From Daejeonella sp. H1SJ63 (GTDB lineage: Bacteria > Bacteroidota > Bacteroidia > Sphingobacteriales > Sphingobacteriaceae): a stretch of 64,000 bases of DNA. The stretch lies in assembly GCF_029360775.1 (NCBI RefSeq), contig NZ_JARKMZ010000018.1, positions 1 through 64,000 on the forward strand. Reading direction: 5' to 3'. The position numbers and the translations under genes were made by a program. How positions within the stretch are numbered: the stretch's first letter is position 1; each line of letters begins with the position of its first letter. This document shows positions 26,710 to 36,032 of the stretch, piece after piece. The notes under the pieces were generated by a model. It saw only the letters and a program-made list of their open reading frames with translations, was not told where the DNA came from and made no database searches.

Positions 26710-28449
26710 TTAAATATTACGCTTTTTTAACTGATCTACAATATACTCTGATGCTCTCAATGACAGGGCAAGAATAGTCCAGGTAGGATTTTTATCTGCC
26801 TGAGATACAAATGATCCGCCATCAACCACAAAAAGATTTTTAACATCATGTGCCTGATTGTATTTATTTAAAACCGATTTGTTACGGTCATTCCCCATAC
26901 GGGTAGTTCCAACCTCATGAATAATCCTTCCCGGCGCTTCCAATCCATATTTCCTGTCTTCACCCGGTTTTTCGCCATTTGCAATTCCACCCATTGAATG
27001 AATAATCTCTTCAAAGGTATCCTGCATATGTTTGGCCTGTTTGATCTCCTGATCTGTCCAGTTATAATTAAATCTTAAAACAGGAATTCCATATTTATCA
27101 ACAACACCGGGATCTATTTCGCAGTAATTATCAATACGTGGAATACTCTCACCGCGACCGGCAAAACCTACCGTAGAGCCATAGTATCTCCGGTAATCGT
27201 CTTTCAGTGAAGCGCCATAGCCGCCTGCTGCTTTCATCTTGCCATCTTTCCCCGGGAATTTTCCATTGTTATTTTCCATACCGAAACCGAATCCATATGC
27301 CGGCATTCCCAGTCCACCCCAGAATTCAATATGATAACCACGGGCAAAATCAAGTTTTTTATTATCAAGCCACCAGGGAATATACAGGTGTAGTCCTCCA
27401 ACACCATCTTCATTATAGCGCTTTCTGTCCATCAACTGTGGAATAAATGCACCGCGTGAAGAGCCAGTTGAGTCATGAAGATATTTGCCAACCATTCCGC
27501 TTGAATTAGCGAGACCGTTTGGATGAGCTGAAGACCTGGAGTTTAGCAATAAACGGGCAGACTCACAAGCACTTGCTGCCAGAACAACCACTTTTGCATT
27601 TACCTGATATTCCTGCATATCTGTCTTATCAACATAAGAAACACCGGTAGCAAGGCCTTCACTATTGGTCAGCACCTCTCTTGCCATTGCATTTACATAT
27701 ACATCAGCATTCCCCGTTTTTCTTGCAGGTTTTACAAGACAGGTCGATGAAGAAAAATCGGCATGTACAGAACACCCACGATTACACTGATTACAGAAAA
27801 AACAGGATCCGCGATCTTTATTAACCGGTCTGGTTAAAATGGAAAGCCTTGAAGGTATAACCGGGATTCCAATTTTGTTTGCTGCCTGCTTGACCATCAG
27901 CTCATGCAATCTGGGCTTTGGAGGAGGAAGAAAATGTCCATCCGGTTCATTATAGATGCCCTCTTTGGTTCCAAAAATCCCTATCATTTTATCGATCCGG
28001 TCGTAATATGGCTTTACATCATCATAGCCAATTGGCCAGTTATCGCCTAAACCATCAAAATCCCTGCGCTTAAAATCATTTGGGCCAAATCTTAACGATA
28101 TCCTGCCCCAATGATTAGTACGGCCACCAAGCATACGCGAACGGAACCAGTCGAATTCTGTACCATTCTTCCTCGTATAAGGTTCACCATCAATCTCCCA
28201 ACCGCCATAAGCGGCATCAAAGTCGCCAAATGCACGGTTTGTTGAAGCACCTCTTCGCGGCGATTCATAAGACCATTTAAGTTGCGTTTGTTGCTCCGGA
28301 TTTGCTGGATCATAATCAGGACCTGCCTCAAGCAGAGCCACCTTAAGACCTGCCTCTGTAAGTACTTTCGCAGCCATACCCCCACCTGCACCTGACCCAA
28401 CAATACATACATCGTATAACTCGCCCTTAGTTTTAATTTCTATTGCCAT
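26710..28449 (-). CDS. GMC family oxidoreductase, gluconate/glucose dehydrogenase-like large subunit
   Basis: 579 residues. An FAD Rossmann motif CIVGSGAGGGMAAKVL (15-30) is followed by the GMC signature region GGRTNHWGR (108-116), a Cys loop C216-x2-C219-x2-C222-x3-C226 (GSCFFCNQCNRGC), and the C-terminal GMC segment HEVGTTRMG with the terminal NPTWTILALSLRASEYI. The Cys loop recalls the iron-sulfur site of bacterial FAD-dependent glucose dehydrogenases. No signal peptide is present; export would depend on its partner subunit. No multiheme cytochrome subunit is adjacent, so the electron acceptor is unclear. Related Bacteroidota enzymes act on sugars or glycosides; the substrate here is unknown. 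Confidence 0.88.
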   Translation of the reverse strand: MAIEIKTKGELYDVCIVGSGAGGGMAAKVLTEAGLKVALLEAGPDYDPANPEQQTQLKWSYESPRRGASTNRAFGDFDAAYGGWEIDGEPYTRKNGTEFDWFRSRMLGGRTNHWGRISLRFGPNDFKRRDFDGLGDNWPIGYDDVKPYYDRIDKMIGIFGTKEGIYNEPDGHFLPPPKPRLHELMVKQAANKIGIPVIPSRLSILTRPVNKDRGSCFFCNQCNRGCSVHADFSSSTCLVKPARKTGNADVYVNAMAREVLTNSEGLATGVSYVDKTDMQEYQVNAKVVVLAASACESARLLLNSRSSAHPNGLANSSGMVGKYLHDSTGSSRGAFIPQLMDRKRYNEDGVGGLHLYIPWWLDNKKLDFARGYHIEFWGGLGMPAYGFGFGMENNNGKFPGKDGKMKAAGGYGASLKDDYRRYYGSTVGFAGRGESIPRIDNYCEIDPGVVDKYGIPVLRFNYNWTDQEIKQAKHMQDTFEEIIHSMGGIANGEKPGEDRKYGLEAPGRIIHEVGTTRMGNDRNKSVLNKYNQAHDVKNLFVVDGGSFVSQADKNPTWTILALSLRASEYIVDQLKKRNI

Positions 28450-28564
28450 CAGATAAATATTGCGTTACTTTCCAACAAATTTTCTTGAAAATAAACAATA
28501 TTTAATTGCCTGAAGAAATATAATTTAATGAAAAAACTGCAGCTTGAATTCTAACTGCAAAAAC

Positions 28565-29065
28565 TCAGGAAAAGATCATCATCACCTGATTCTTTTCAAC
28601 CTTATCACCTGCTTTAACCTTTATCATTTTAACCACAACATCTGCCGGTGCCTTAATGATATTTTCCATTTTCATGGCTTCCAGAACCAGAAGATTTCCT
28701 CCTTTAGGTACAGATTCTCCATCAGTAGTCAGAACCCTTAGAACAAGCCCGGGCATAGGCGCCCTGAGCTCAGATACCTTAGCCGAACTCAGATTATCCA
28801 TCCCCAACTGATGTAAAAGTTCATCGTGACTGTCAGTAAGTTTCATTGTGTAAACAGATGAACCTACTTTTATCGAACAGGTCTTTTCAGATCTGTCGAT
28901 TTCAATAAGTTCGGCATTATACGACTTATTGTTATGAAGTATATGAAAGGTTCCTGAATTCACTTTCAAGAAATCTGCTTCAACAGAAATACCATTAATA
29001 TAATGATGCTCCTTCTCAGAAGTAATCTCAAAGTTGTATTTATCGTTAACCTTTACCTTATACAT
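28565..29065 (-). CDS. Biotinyl/lipoyl carrier protein, acyl-CoA carboxylase BCCP-like
   Basis: 166 residues. The last 70 form a biotinyl domain with the attachment motif EAMKMEN (Lys 132) and a following hairpin with KAPADVVVKMIKVKAGDKV. The N-terminal part (YKVKVNDKYNFEITSEKEHHY) resembles the carrier part of propionyl-/methylcrotonyl-CoA carboxylase alpha subunits. No carboxylase gene is adjacent, so its enzyme partner must lie elsewhere. It starts three bases after the DUF4159 gene stop and is probably co-transcribed with it. Confidence 0.85.
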   Translation of the reverse strand: MYKVKVNDKYNFEITSEKEHHYINGISVEADFLKVNSGTFHILHNNKSYNAELIEIDRSEKTCSIKVGSSVYTMKLTDSHDELLHQLGMDNLSSAKVSELRAPMPGLVLRVLTTDGESVPKGGNLLVLEAMKMENIIKAPADVVVKMIKVKAGDKVEKNQVMMIFS

Positions 29066-29068
29066 AAT

Positions 29069-29740
29069 TTACTGTGTTAATGCATACTGAATTAAATTTG
29101 CACCCATTCTAAGTGCTTTTTGCCTTGTCTCAGCCGAATCACCGGGATAAGTACCGGCATCCTCCCAGCCATTTCCAAGATCCGATTCAAATGTATAATA
29201 ACAAACAATCCGGCCTTGATATATTAAAGCAAAACCTTGCGGCCTCCTGGCATCATGCTCATGAATTTTGGGAAGGCCGTTCGGAAATTTGAATTTTTGA
29301 TTGTAGAGGAGGTGATTTACCGGAAGTTCAACAAAGTCAAGCTCCGGAAAAACGCGTTTCATCTGAGGACGGATAAATTTATCCAGCCCATAGTTATCAT
29401 CAATATGCAAAAATCCACCCCCGATCAGGTATTTCCTCAAATTCTGTGCTTCTGCATCAGAAAAAACAATATTCCCATGCCCCGTAAGATAAATAAAAGG
29501 ATAATTGAATAGTTCTGCACTTCCTGCCTCAACAACTGCTTCCTCCTTATCAAAATTAGTCCCGAGATTTGAATTGCAAAAGCTTATCAGATTTGGCAAT
29601 GCCGTCCTGTTTGCATACCAGTCGCCACCTCCATTGTATTTTAACTTGGCAATCTTATAAGATGGGGCATAAAATGAAAGGAATATCCCTGAGAGAACAA
29701 ACACAGAAAGAAAAAAGTAACTACTCTTCAGACTTTTCAT
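29069..29740 (-). CDS. DUF4159 domain protein, exported
   Basis: 223 residues. A signal anchor (about residues 9-27) is followed by the DUF4159 domain: LKYNGGGDWYANRTALPNL, a YLTGHGNIVFSDAEAQNLRKYL segment (about 85-106) and GGGFLHIDDNYG (about 108-119). The fold resembles glutamine-amidotransferase-like domains without evident catalytic residues. Function unknown; homologues often occur near MoxR/VWA clusters, but none are here. The 26-base leader identical to the cytochrome gene at 12236 lies across its start codon. Confidence 0.78.
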   Translation of the reverse strand: MKSLKSSYFFLSVFVLSGIFLSFYAPSYKIAKLKYNGGGDWYANRTALPNLISFCNSNLGTNFDKEEAVVEAGSAELFNYPFIYLTGHGNIVFSDAEAQNLRKYLIGGGFLHIDDNYGLDKFIRPQMKRVFPELDFVELPVNHLLYNQKFKFPNGLPKIHEHDARRPQGFALIYQGRIVCYYTFESDLGNGWEDAGTYPGDSAETRQKALRMGANLIQYALTQ

Positions 29741-29759
29741 CCGTTTATTTTTTGTTTTT
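29734..29759 (-). promoter_or_regulatory. Shared A-rich leader/translation start region (copy 2)
   Basis: Identical over 26 bases to 12230-12255, covering the same leader plus the first codon and a half. Upstream, both copies have a GC-rich palindrome followed by an A/T element close to TGATTATTTAATCAT. Confidence 0.6.
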
Positions 29760-29775
29760 AAAAGGTGATGAACCT

Positions 29776-29807
29776 ACCTGCCGGTATGCAGGCCTGCCTA
29801 CCGGCAG
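29776..29807. repeat. GC-rich palindrome CCTGCCGGTA / TACCGGCAGG
   Basis: Ten-base arms (29776-29785 and 29798-29807) surround the near-palindromic TGCAGGCCTGCC. It lies between rsmE and the DUF4159 gene. It resembles a dispersed intergenic hairpin and may stop rsmE transcription from continuing. Confidence 0.6.
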
Positions 29808-29868
29808 GCATGGCGATCATGATTTAATAATCATACCCTCTGCGGGTTTTGGCAAAATCATGATAGTT

Positions 29869-30570
29869 TCATCGGTTTAAAAAATTGATCTCAAAACAAG
29901 CTTCAAGGGCTGCGGTTTCAGTTCGAAGCCTTGAATCTCCAAGGCTGACCGGAATAAAATTATTCTTTAATGCCAGATTAATTTCTTCCTGACTAAAATC
30001 ACCTTCCGGCCCGATCAATACAAGATAATCAGAATTTAAGCTGATCTCCTCTTTCAATGAGTTTTTCTTAGCAGGGATACAATGTGCAATGAACTTCTGT
30101 GATGAGGGGTTCTTCGAAACTAATTCTGAAAAACGAACAGGCTCATTTAATTTAGGACAATAGGCTTTAATAGATTGTTTAACTGCCGAAACAATTACCT
30201 TATTCAAACGTTCAGTTTTAACATCCCGGCGTTCAGAACGATCGCAAATGACCAGGGTGATTTCATCAATCCCAATCTCAGTTGCTTTTTCAAGAAACCA
30301 CTCAATCCGTTCAATATTTTTAGTGGGGGCAACTGCGATATGCAGATAATGATTTCGCTTCCCATAATTTTTCAAATGAGAAATTACTTTCAGACCTGTT
30401 CTTTTGGGATGAGGATCCACAATTACAGCTTCATAGAAACCCCCTTTACCGTCTACCAGATTCAACTTTGATCCGGTATCAAGTCTGAGTACTTTGATGC
30501 AATGCTTGCTTTCTTCTTCGCTCAGAGTATATTTTTCCGACTGAATATCTGGCGTATAGAAAATATGCAT
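29869..30570 (-). CDS. rsmE: 16S rRNA m3U1498 methyltransferase RsmE
   Basis: 233 residues with a PUA-like N-terminal part (HCIKVLRLDTGSKLNLVDG, about 23-41) and a SPOUT knot. SPOUT motifs YLVLIGPEGDFSQEEI (about 182-197) and LGDSRLRTETAALEA (about 212-226) form the AdoMet site. RsmE methylates U1498 in the decoding region of the small ribosomal subunit. Fifteen bases separate it from the transporter gene stop (30586), so they may be co-transcribed. Confidence 0.94.
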   Translation of the reverse strand: MHIFYTPDIQSEKYTLSEEESKHCIKVLRLDTGSKLNLVDGKGGFYEAVIVDPHPKRTGLKVISHLKNYGKRNHYLHIAVAPTKNIERIEWFLEKATEIGIDEITLVICDRSERRDVKTERLNKVIVSAVKQSIKAYCPKLNEPVRFSELVSKNPSSQKFIAHCIPAKKNSLKEEISLNSDYLVLIGPEGDFSQEEINLALKNNFIPVSLGDSRLRTETAALEACFEINFLNR

Positions 30571-30585
30571 AAGCCGGGGTCAGTG

Positions 30586-31905
30586 TTAATGAATATCTAC
30601 AGCGTCTGAACTATTAATGACCATCTCAAGCTTAACAGATTCAACATTCTGATCTGCTTTCTTAAGAATAGTAATGATATACCCGTTAAAATCGCTCGCT
30701 TCACCAACCTCAGGAATCTTTCCGAAAATTTCACTTACCAAACCTGCTACTGTATCATAATCACCATCTTCCGGAAGATCATGAGGCAGGTATTCATTTA
30801 CATCGTAAATTGAGGCAGTAGCATCAATAATAAATTCAGTATCTGAAACTTTCTCTACGATAGGTTTTTCTTCGTCATATTCATCCTGAATTTCACCTAC
30901 CAGCTCTTCAACAATATCCTCAAGAGTAACCATACCTGCCGTTCCTCCAAATTCATCAAGAACAATAGCAATTTGAATGCGCTTCAGCTGAAGCTCACTT
31001 AACAGATCATTAATCTTTTTGGTTTCAGGAATAAAATATGGCTTACGGATAATATCCTTAAGAATACATTCCTTATTTTCTGCCAGCAATGGAAGAATAT
31101 CCTTTGCATGAACAATACCTACAATTTTGTCTATTGTTTCATCATAGACAGGGATTCTGGAATAACCTTCGCGAATAATGACATCCAATAATTCTTTATG
31201 TGGTGTCCCAATTTCAATTCCTGAAATTTTGGTTCGGGGAACCATGATATTCTTAACCACTCGCTCATTAAAGTCAAATACATTTTTAATCAGTTCATGC
31301 TCATTAGTTTCAAGAGCGCCGCTTTCTTTACCCTGATCCAACAGGTATTGCAATTCTTCGGAACTATGATGCGCTTCATGCCCACCGATTGTGCTGATAC
31401 CCAATAAGCGAAGGATAAAATTGGCAAATCCGTTAAGCAACCAGATGAATGGTCTGAATATCAAATAGAAAAAATGAAGTGGCAGGGCAATACTCATTGT
31501 TGTTCCTATCGGTCTCTGAATGGCAAGTGATTTTGGTGCAAGTTCTCCAAATACAATATGCATCACTGTTATTGTGGCAAATGCAAGTACATGACCTATA
31601 TTAGTGGCTACCCCTGTCGACATATCTACATTCAGCAGATGAAAGAAACGTGTAACAATGTCTGTCATTACGGCTTCACCTACCCAACCTAAGCCAAGAG
31701 ATGCCAAGGTAATTCCCAGCTGAGTGGCGGCCAGATACCCATCAAGATGCTGGGTCATGTGTTTAGCAATTTTAGCTACACGACTACCTGATTTTGCCTT
31801 AATCTCAATCTGTGAGGCACGAACCTTCACCAAAGCAAATTCTGCAGCAACAAAAAAACCGTTTAAAAAAACAAGGAAAAATGTAAAAAACAGTGCGAGG
31901 CCCAT
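30586..31905 (-). CDS. CNNM/CorC-family hemolysin-like transporter
   Basis: 439 residues. An N-terminal DUF21/CNNM membrane domain (about 1-190, with helices FFTFFLVFLNGFFVAAEFAL and VFGELAPKSLAIQRP) is followed by a paired CBS module (MVPRTKISGIEIGTP, then YSRIPVYDETIDKIVGIVHAKD, and LDEFGGTAGMVTLEDIVEELVGEI) and a C-terminal CorC_HlyC domain (about 345-430). Members export Mg2+ or Co2+. A promoter box lies inside the end of ppa. Confidence 0.9.
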   Translation of the reverse strand: MGLALFFTFFLVFLNGFFVAAEFALVKVRASQIEIKAKSGSRVAKIAKHMTQHLDGYLAATQLGITLASLGLGWVGEAVMTDIVTRFFHLLNVDMSTGVATNIGHVLAFATITVMHIVFGELAPKSLAIQRPIGTTMSIALPLHFFYLIFRPFIWLLNGFANFILRLLGISTIGGHEAHHSSEELQYLLDQGKESGALETNEHELIKNVFDFNERVVKNIMVPRTKISGIEIGTPHKELLDVIIREGYSRIPVYDETIDKIVGIVHAKDILPLLAENKECILKDIIRKPYFIPETKKINDLLSELQLKRIQIAIVLDEFGGTAGMVTLEDIVEELVGEIQDEYDEEKPIVEKVSDTEFIIDATASIYDVNEYLPHDLPEDGDYDTVAGLVSEIFGKIPEVGEASDFNGYIITILKKADQNVESVKLEMVINSSDAVDIH

Positions 31906-31910
31906 AGTGA

Positions 31911-32453
31911 TTATAAATTTACAAAAGTAGACTTATACAATTCAAGACTTTCTTTGATAACCTTATATGCATAGTTCTTACCCAGCAAATGCTCAATACT
32001 GACGTTCTTGTGTTCAAGTGCTTTATAGTCCTGAAAAAATCTGACGATTTCCGTCATGGTATGCGGAGGTAGTTCCTTCAGATCTTCAATATAATTCACA
32101 GACATATCATTTTTGGCAACAGCAATGATCTTATCATCCTGCTCACCATTATCTACCATGTGCATTACACCTACAACTTTTGCCTCAACAATTGCCATCG
32201 GATACACATCAACTGAACATAAAACTAATATATCCAATGGATCTTTATCATCACAATAAGTTTGTGGTATAAACCCATAATTTGCAGGATACATTACAGA
32301 AGAGAACAACACACGGTCAAGACGAATAAGTCCTGAATCTTTATCTATCTCATACTTTGCTTTAGAACCTTTAGGGATTTCTATAATCGCATTAACGATG
32401 GAGGGGATATTATCTCCGGGAGAAACACTATGCCAGGGGTGATCTTTATTCAT
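31911..32453 (-). CDS. ppa: Inorganic pyrophosphatase (family I)
   Basis: 180 residues, the usual bacterial length. The metal-binding [11 protein letters not shown] (about 67-77) has three Asp residues, and [14 protein letters not shown] (about 23-36) and GIARVL-like segments (here [20 protein letters not shown], about 95-114) are in place. It hydrolyses PPi to drive biosynthesis in the cytoplasm. It lies four bases from the DedA gene, in a three-gene cluster on the minus strand. Confidence 0.96.
   Translation of the reverse strand: MNKDHPWHSVSPGDNIPSIVNAIIEIPKGSKAKYEIDKDSGLIRLDRVLFSSVMYPANYGFIPQTYCDDKDPLDILVLCSVDVYPMAIVEAKVVGVMHMVDNGEQDDKIIAVAKNDMSVNYIEDLKELPPHTMTEIVRFFQDYKALEHKNVSIEHLLGKNYAYKVIKESLELYKSTFVNL
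31922..31929 (-). promoter_or_regulatory. Putative -7 box (TACTTTTG) before the CNNM/CorC gene
   Basis: Exact TAnnTTTG on the minus strand inside the last codons of ppa, 16 bases before the transporter start. The match may be chance, as it overlaps codons of ppa. Confidence 0.4.
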
Positions 32454-32457
32454 TTTA

Positions 32458-33117
32458 TTAAGGATTTAACTCTTCTTCTTCACCTGAATCTTTTCCTATC
32501 TTTCGCTTTAAATAGGTTACAATAAGCGGGATTGCAGTAATCAATATAAAACCTACGATAATGTAAAGCAGATAATCATTGATCTCCTTTTCAAAACTTC
32601 TGCCAAGAAAGAACCCAAGCAAAGTTAAGGATGTAACCCACAGAAAAGCACCTGTTACATTATAAAATGCAAATTTATTAAAATCAAGCCTAACGATTCC
32701 TGCAATAATTGGCGCAAAAGTTCTGACAATAGGTATAAATCTACCCATGATTAATGCAAAAGCTCCCTGCTTTTTATAATAGATTTCGGCTGACCTTAGA
32801 TATTTTTTTTTGAAAAACAAGGTATCCTTCCTCTGATAAAGTACCGGACCAGTCTTCTTTCCAAACCAATATCCGACAAAATTACCACATATTGCAGCAG
32901 TCATCAAACCGGCTAACAGCACATAGATAGAAACATCCAGCTTATCTGTAGCTACGAACATCCCCGCCAGAAACAGCAAATAATCTCCGGGAAGAAAAAA
33001 GCCGAAAAACAACCCCGTCTCAGCAAAAACAACAAAAAGGAGAAGGTAAAATCCTCCTTCCCGCAGTAGTTTTACCGGATCAATAAGATGTTGAAGGTAA
33101 TCCCAGATCTCGTGCAT
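32458..33117 (-). CDS. DedA family membrane protein
   Basis: 219 residues. A VTT (SNARE-associated) domain has [17 protein letters not shown] (about 39-55) and the conserved [16 protein letters not shown] (about 123-138) with essential Arg residues, followed by two C-terminal helices. DedA proteins are implicated in undecaprenyl-phosphate or phospholipid flipping and membrane homeostasis. Four bases before ppa. Confidence 0.93.
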   Translation of the reverse strand: MHEIWDYLQHLIDPVKLLREGGFYLLLFVVFAETGLFFGFFLPGDYLLFLAGMFVATDKLDVSIYVLLAGLMTAAICGNFVGYWFGKKTGPVLYQRKDTLFFKKKYLRSAEIYYKKQGAFALIMGRFIPIVRTFAPIIAGIVRLDFNKFAFYNVTGAFLWVTSLTLLGFFLGRSFEKEINDYLLYIIVGFILITAIPLIVTYLKRKIGKDSGEEEELNP

Positions 33118-33161
33118 AATTTATATATGCGTAAAGCTACAATATTTTAAGCTGAAATAAC

Positions 33162-34541
33162 TTAGAAAAGGTTGGATATCAGAGCAGGATATACTCCTGC
33201 AAGAATTGTAAGCACTGCCGACAAACCAAGTACAAAGTTGAAATAAGAGGATGATTGAACCTCGTTACGCTCAGCAGATTTAAAATACATCGCTACAATT
33301 ACTCTCAGATAATAGAAAATACCAATTACGGCATTAACAACTGCTAGAACAACCAAAACGATATGATATTCAGTAAGTGCTGTAGAGAACATCATGAATT
33401 TTCCGATAAATCCGGCAGTTAAAGGAATACCAGCCAGTGAAAGCATCGAAACGGTAAGAGTAAATGCAATAAATGGATTTTTCCGTGCCAAACCATTAAA
33501 ACTGTCAAATGTATCAGATCCGGTCTGACGTTTAACAAGGATAAGCACTGCAAAAGCAATAATTGAAGCTATGGAATATGCACTGGCATAAACAAAGACG
33601 GCATTGCCTGAAAGAGGGCCTAAAGCCACCAATGCAAAAAGCATATAGCCTGCATGTGAGATACTGCTGAATGCAAGCATTCTCTTAAAGCTTTGCTGAT
33701 ATAACGCAGTTACGTTTCCGATGAAAAGCGTAAGAACTGAAATCACTAAAAGCACTGGCATCCAGTAATCATGCAATGGCGCAAAACACATCATGAACAG
33801 TCTGAGAAATGCAGCAAAACCTGCAGTTTTGACAACAGTGCTCATAAAAGCAGTAATAAGTGTTGGCGAGCCTTCATACACATCGGGAGTCCAGAAATGA
33901 AAAGGAGCTGCACCAATCTTGAAGCTGAGTCCGATAATCATCAGTACCAGTCCGCTATAAAACAAAGGAGAAATACCCGATGGATTGGCTACTACGTATT
34001 CTTTAATTGCTGCAAGGTCAAAGCTGGCTGTTGCACCATACAGGAAGGCAATGCCCAGCAATAAAAAACCTGTTGAGAAAGCACCCATCAGAAAATATTT
34101 AAGGGCGGCTTCATTCGACTTAAAATCATTTTTACGGATGCCCGCAAGAATATATAAACTCACAGACATAATCTCTATACCGATGAACAGCATTGAAAGA
34201 TTATGGAACGAAACCATAACCAGTATACCAATCAGGGCAAACAATATAATTGTATAATATTCAGCTACATGCTCTGAAATATGTTCAAAGTAATCTTTAG
34301 AGATAAGAAGGATCAACATTGTTGAAATAATGCAAATCGAAGTAAATGCGACAGCAAAATTATCAAACAACATCATTCCACTAAAAATTGGGGCAGATCC
34401 TGAATTCCATTCAATGACACTGAATGCCAGTGCAGCTGCCAGTCCGAGCAAAGTAACCGGTAACAAAGCATTTTTTGCCTTATACAAGCCTAAGTAAAGA
34501 ACCAGAATGGCTAAAACAGATAGGGTTATTAATGCGTTCAT
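33162..34541 (-). CDS. nuoN: NADH-quinone oxidoreductase subunit N
   Basis: 459 residues, about 14 membrane helices, of the antiporter-like type. Conserved segments include ALKYFLMGAFSTGFLLLG (about 144-161), KIGAAPFHFWTPDVYEGSP (about 208-226) with a functional Lys, and FKRMLAFSSISHAGYMLF (about 284-301). Last gene of the operon. It starts four bases after nuoM. Confidence 0.97.
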   Translation of the reverse strand: MNALITLSVLAILVLYLGLYKAKNALLPVTLLGLAAALAFSVIEWNSGSAPIFSGMMLFDNFAVAFTSICIISTMLILLISKDYFEHISEHVAEYYTIILFALIGILVMVSFHNLSMLFIGIEIMSVSLYILAGIRKNDFKSNEAALKYFLMGAFSTGFLLLGIAFLYGATASFDLAAIKEYVVANPSGISPLFYSGLVLMIIGLSFKIGAAPFHFWTPDVYEGSPTLITAFMSTVVKTAGFAAFLRLFMMCFAPLHDYWMPVLLVISVLTLFIGNVTALYQQSFKRMLAFSSISHAGYMLFALVALGPLSGNAVFVYASAYSIASIIAFAVLILVKRQTGSDTFDSFNGLARKNPFIAFTLTVSMLSLAGIPLTAGFIGKFMMFSTALTEYHIVLVVLAVVNAVIGIFYYLRVIVAMYFKSAERNEVQSSSYFNFVLGLSAVLTILAGVYPALISNLF

Positions 34542-34545
34542 GCTT

Positions 34546-36009
34546 TTATTTAACTAAAATCTTTTGGTTGACCTGATCTAACAGGTTAATAACAGCTGAT
34601 TCTGAAATATTCAGAACCGGCTGGGGGTAAACCCCGATGAATAGGATAAGAATTGAAATGATGATCAGCACTGACTTTTCAGTCGTGTCGAGATCGCTGA
34701 AGGCAGAAGTTCTGATGTTTACCCCGCCAAGCATTACTTTTTGATACATTCTGAGCATATATACCGCACCAAGTATAATGGTTAAACCGGCTATGGCAGA
34801 GTATCCGATATTATAATTAAATATCCCCATCAGCAGGAGAAACTCGCCAACAAAACCATTGGTTAATGGCAATGCTACTGTTCCCAGAAGTACAATCAGA
34901 AATGTAATCGCTAGTACAGGTGCGGGTTTGGCAATACCACCCATATCACTGAGTTCTCTGGTGTTCATTCTGCGTATAATAATATCAGCGATGAAAAACA
35001 TACCAACTACGTTGATCCCGTGATTGAGCATCTGTATCATTGCTCCCTGAACACCCTGAACATTCCAGGCAAAAATACCCGCTGAAATGAGTCCAACGTG
35101 CGCTATTGAGGAATAAGCTATTAAACGCTTAATATCATTCTGGGTAAAGGCAATTATTGAAGCATAAACAACACCGATAATGGAAAGAATTAATGCTGTT
35201 TCGCCCCAGGCATTGAAACCAAGCGGTGCAACCGGAATTAACCAGCGGATTACTCCGTAAATACCCATTTTAAGCATGATACCTGAAAGCAGCATCGTAC
35301 CGGCGGTAGGTGCTTCAGTATACGTATCAGGCTGCCAGGTATGGAAAGGAAAGACAGGCATCTTTATTGCAAAGGCAATAAAGAAAGCCCAGAATATCCA
35401 TGACTGCGTAGCAGCATCAAGCTCCAGTTTGTAGAATTCAGCTATATCGTAGCTGTTACCCGGAGTCTGTAAATGCAGATAGATAATTGCAAGCAGCATC
35501 AAAAGACTACCTGCTATAGTATAGACAAAGAACTTAAGGTTTACACGTATACGATTTTCTCCACCCCATAATGCGCAAATAAAGTAAACCGGGATCAGGG
35601 CAATTTCCCATCCAACATAGAAAAGAAATGCATCCAGAGCGGTAAATACAAGCAATAAGCCACTTTGCATGAATAATATCAATGCATAAAATGCACTCTG
35701 ATCTTTGATATCCTGTTTATAGCTCGATAAAATTATCAGCGGAATAAGAATATTAGTTAACAGCAGCAGCACCATACTGATACCATCAACTCCGGCTTTA
35801 AAGTGTATGCCGAACTGAGGTATCCATGCCATATTTACAAGAAACTGAGTACTTGCATCGGGAATAAAATTCAGATAAAGATAAACCGTGATAAGCAGTG
35901 ATACTAAAGAGAAGGCACCAGCAAGACCTCTTGCTGCGGATTTACCCGCCACAAGTATGATTAGTGCAGCAATCAGCGGAATAAAAAGCTGTAATAGTAA
36001 AATTTCCAT
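34546..36009 (-). CDS. nuoM: NADH-quinone oxidoreductase subunit M
   Basis: 487-residue antiporter-like membrane subunit. The segments FYVGWEIALIPVYFICALWG (about 130-149) with the conserved Glu of helix 5, IKMPVFPFHTWQPDTYTEAP (about 216-235) and DIKRLIAYSSIAHVGLISAG (about 294-313) are diagnostic. It contributes one proton path in the arm of complex I. Lies between nuoL and nuoN. Confidence 0.97.
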   Translation of the reverse strand: MEILLLQLFIPLIAALIILVAGKSAARGLAGAFSLVSLLITVYLYLNFIPDASTQFLVNMAWIPQFGIHFKAGVDGISMVLLLLTNILIPLIILSSYKQDIKDQSAFYALILFMQSGLLLVFTALDAFLFYVGWEIALIPVYFICALWGGENRIRVNLKFFVYTIAGSLLMLLAIIYLHLQTPGNSYDIAEFYKLELDAATQSWIFWAFFIAFAIKMPVFPFHTWQPDTYTEAPTAGTMLLSGIMLKMGIYGVIRWLIPVAPLGFNAWGETALILSIIGVVYASIIAFTQNDIKRLIAYSSIAHVGLISAGIFAWNVQGVQGAMIQMLNHGINVVGMFFIADIIIRRMNTRELSDMGGIAKPAPVLAITFLIVLLGTVALPLTNGFVGEFLLLMGIFNYNIGYSAIAGLTIILGAVYMLRMYQKVMLGGVNIRTSAFSDLDTTEKSVLIIISILILFIGVYPQPVLNISESAVINLLDQVNQKILVK

Positions 36010-36032
36010 TTAATTCGTTCTACTCCTTAATA

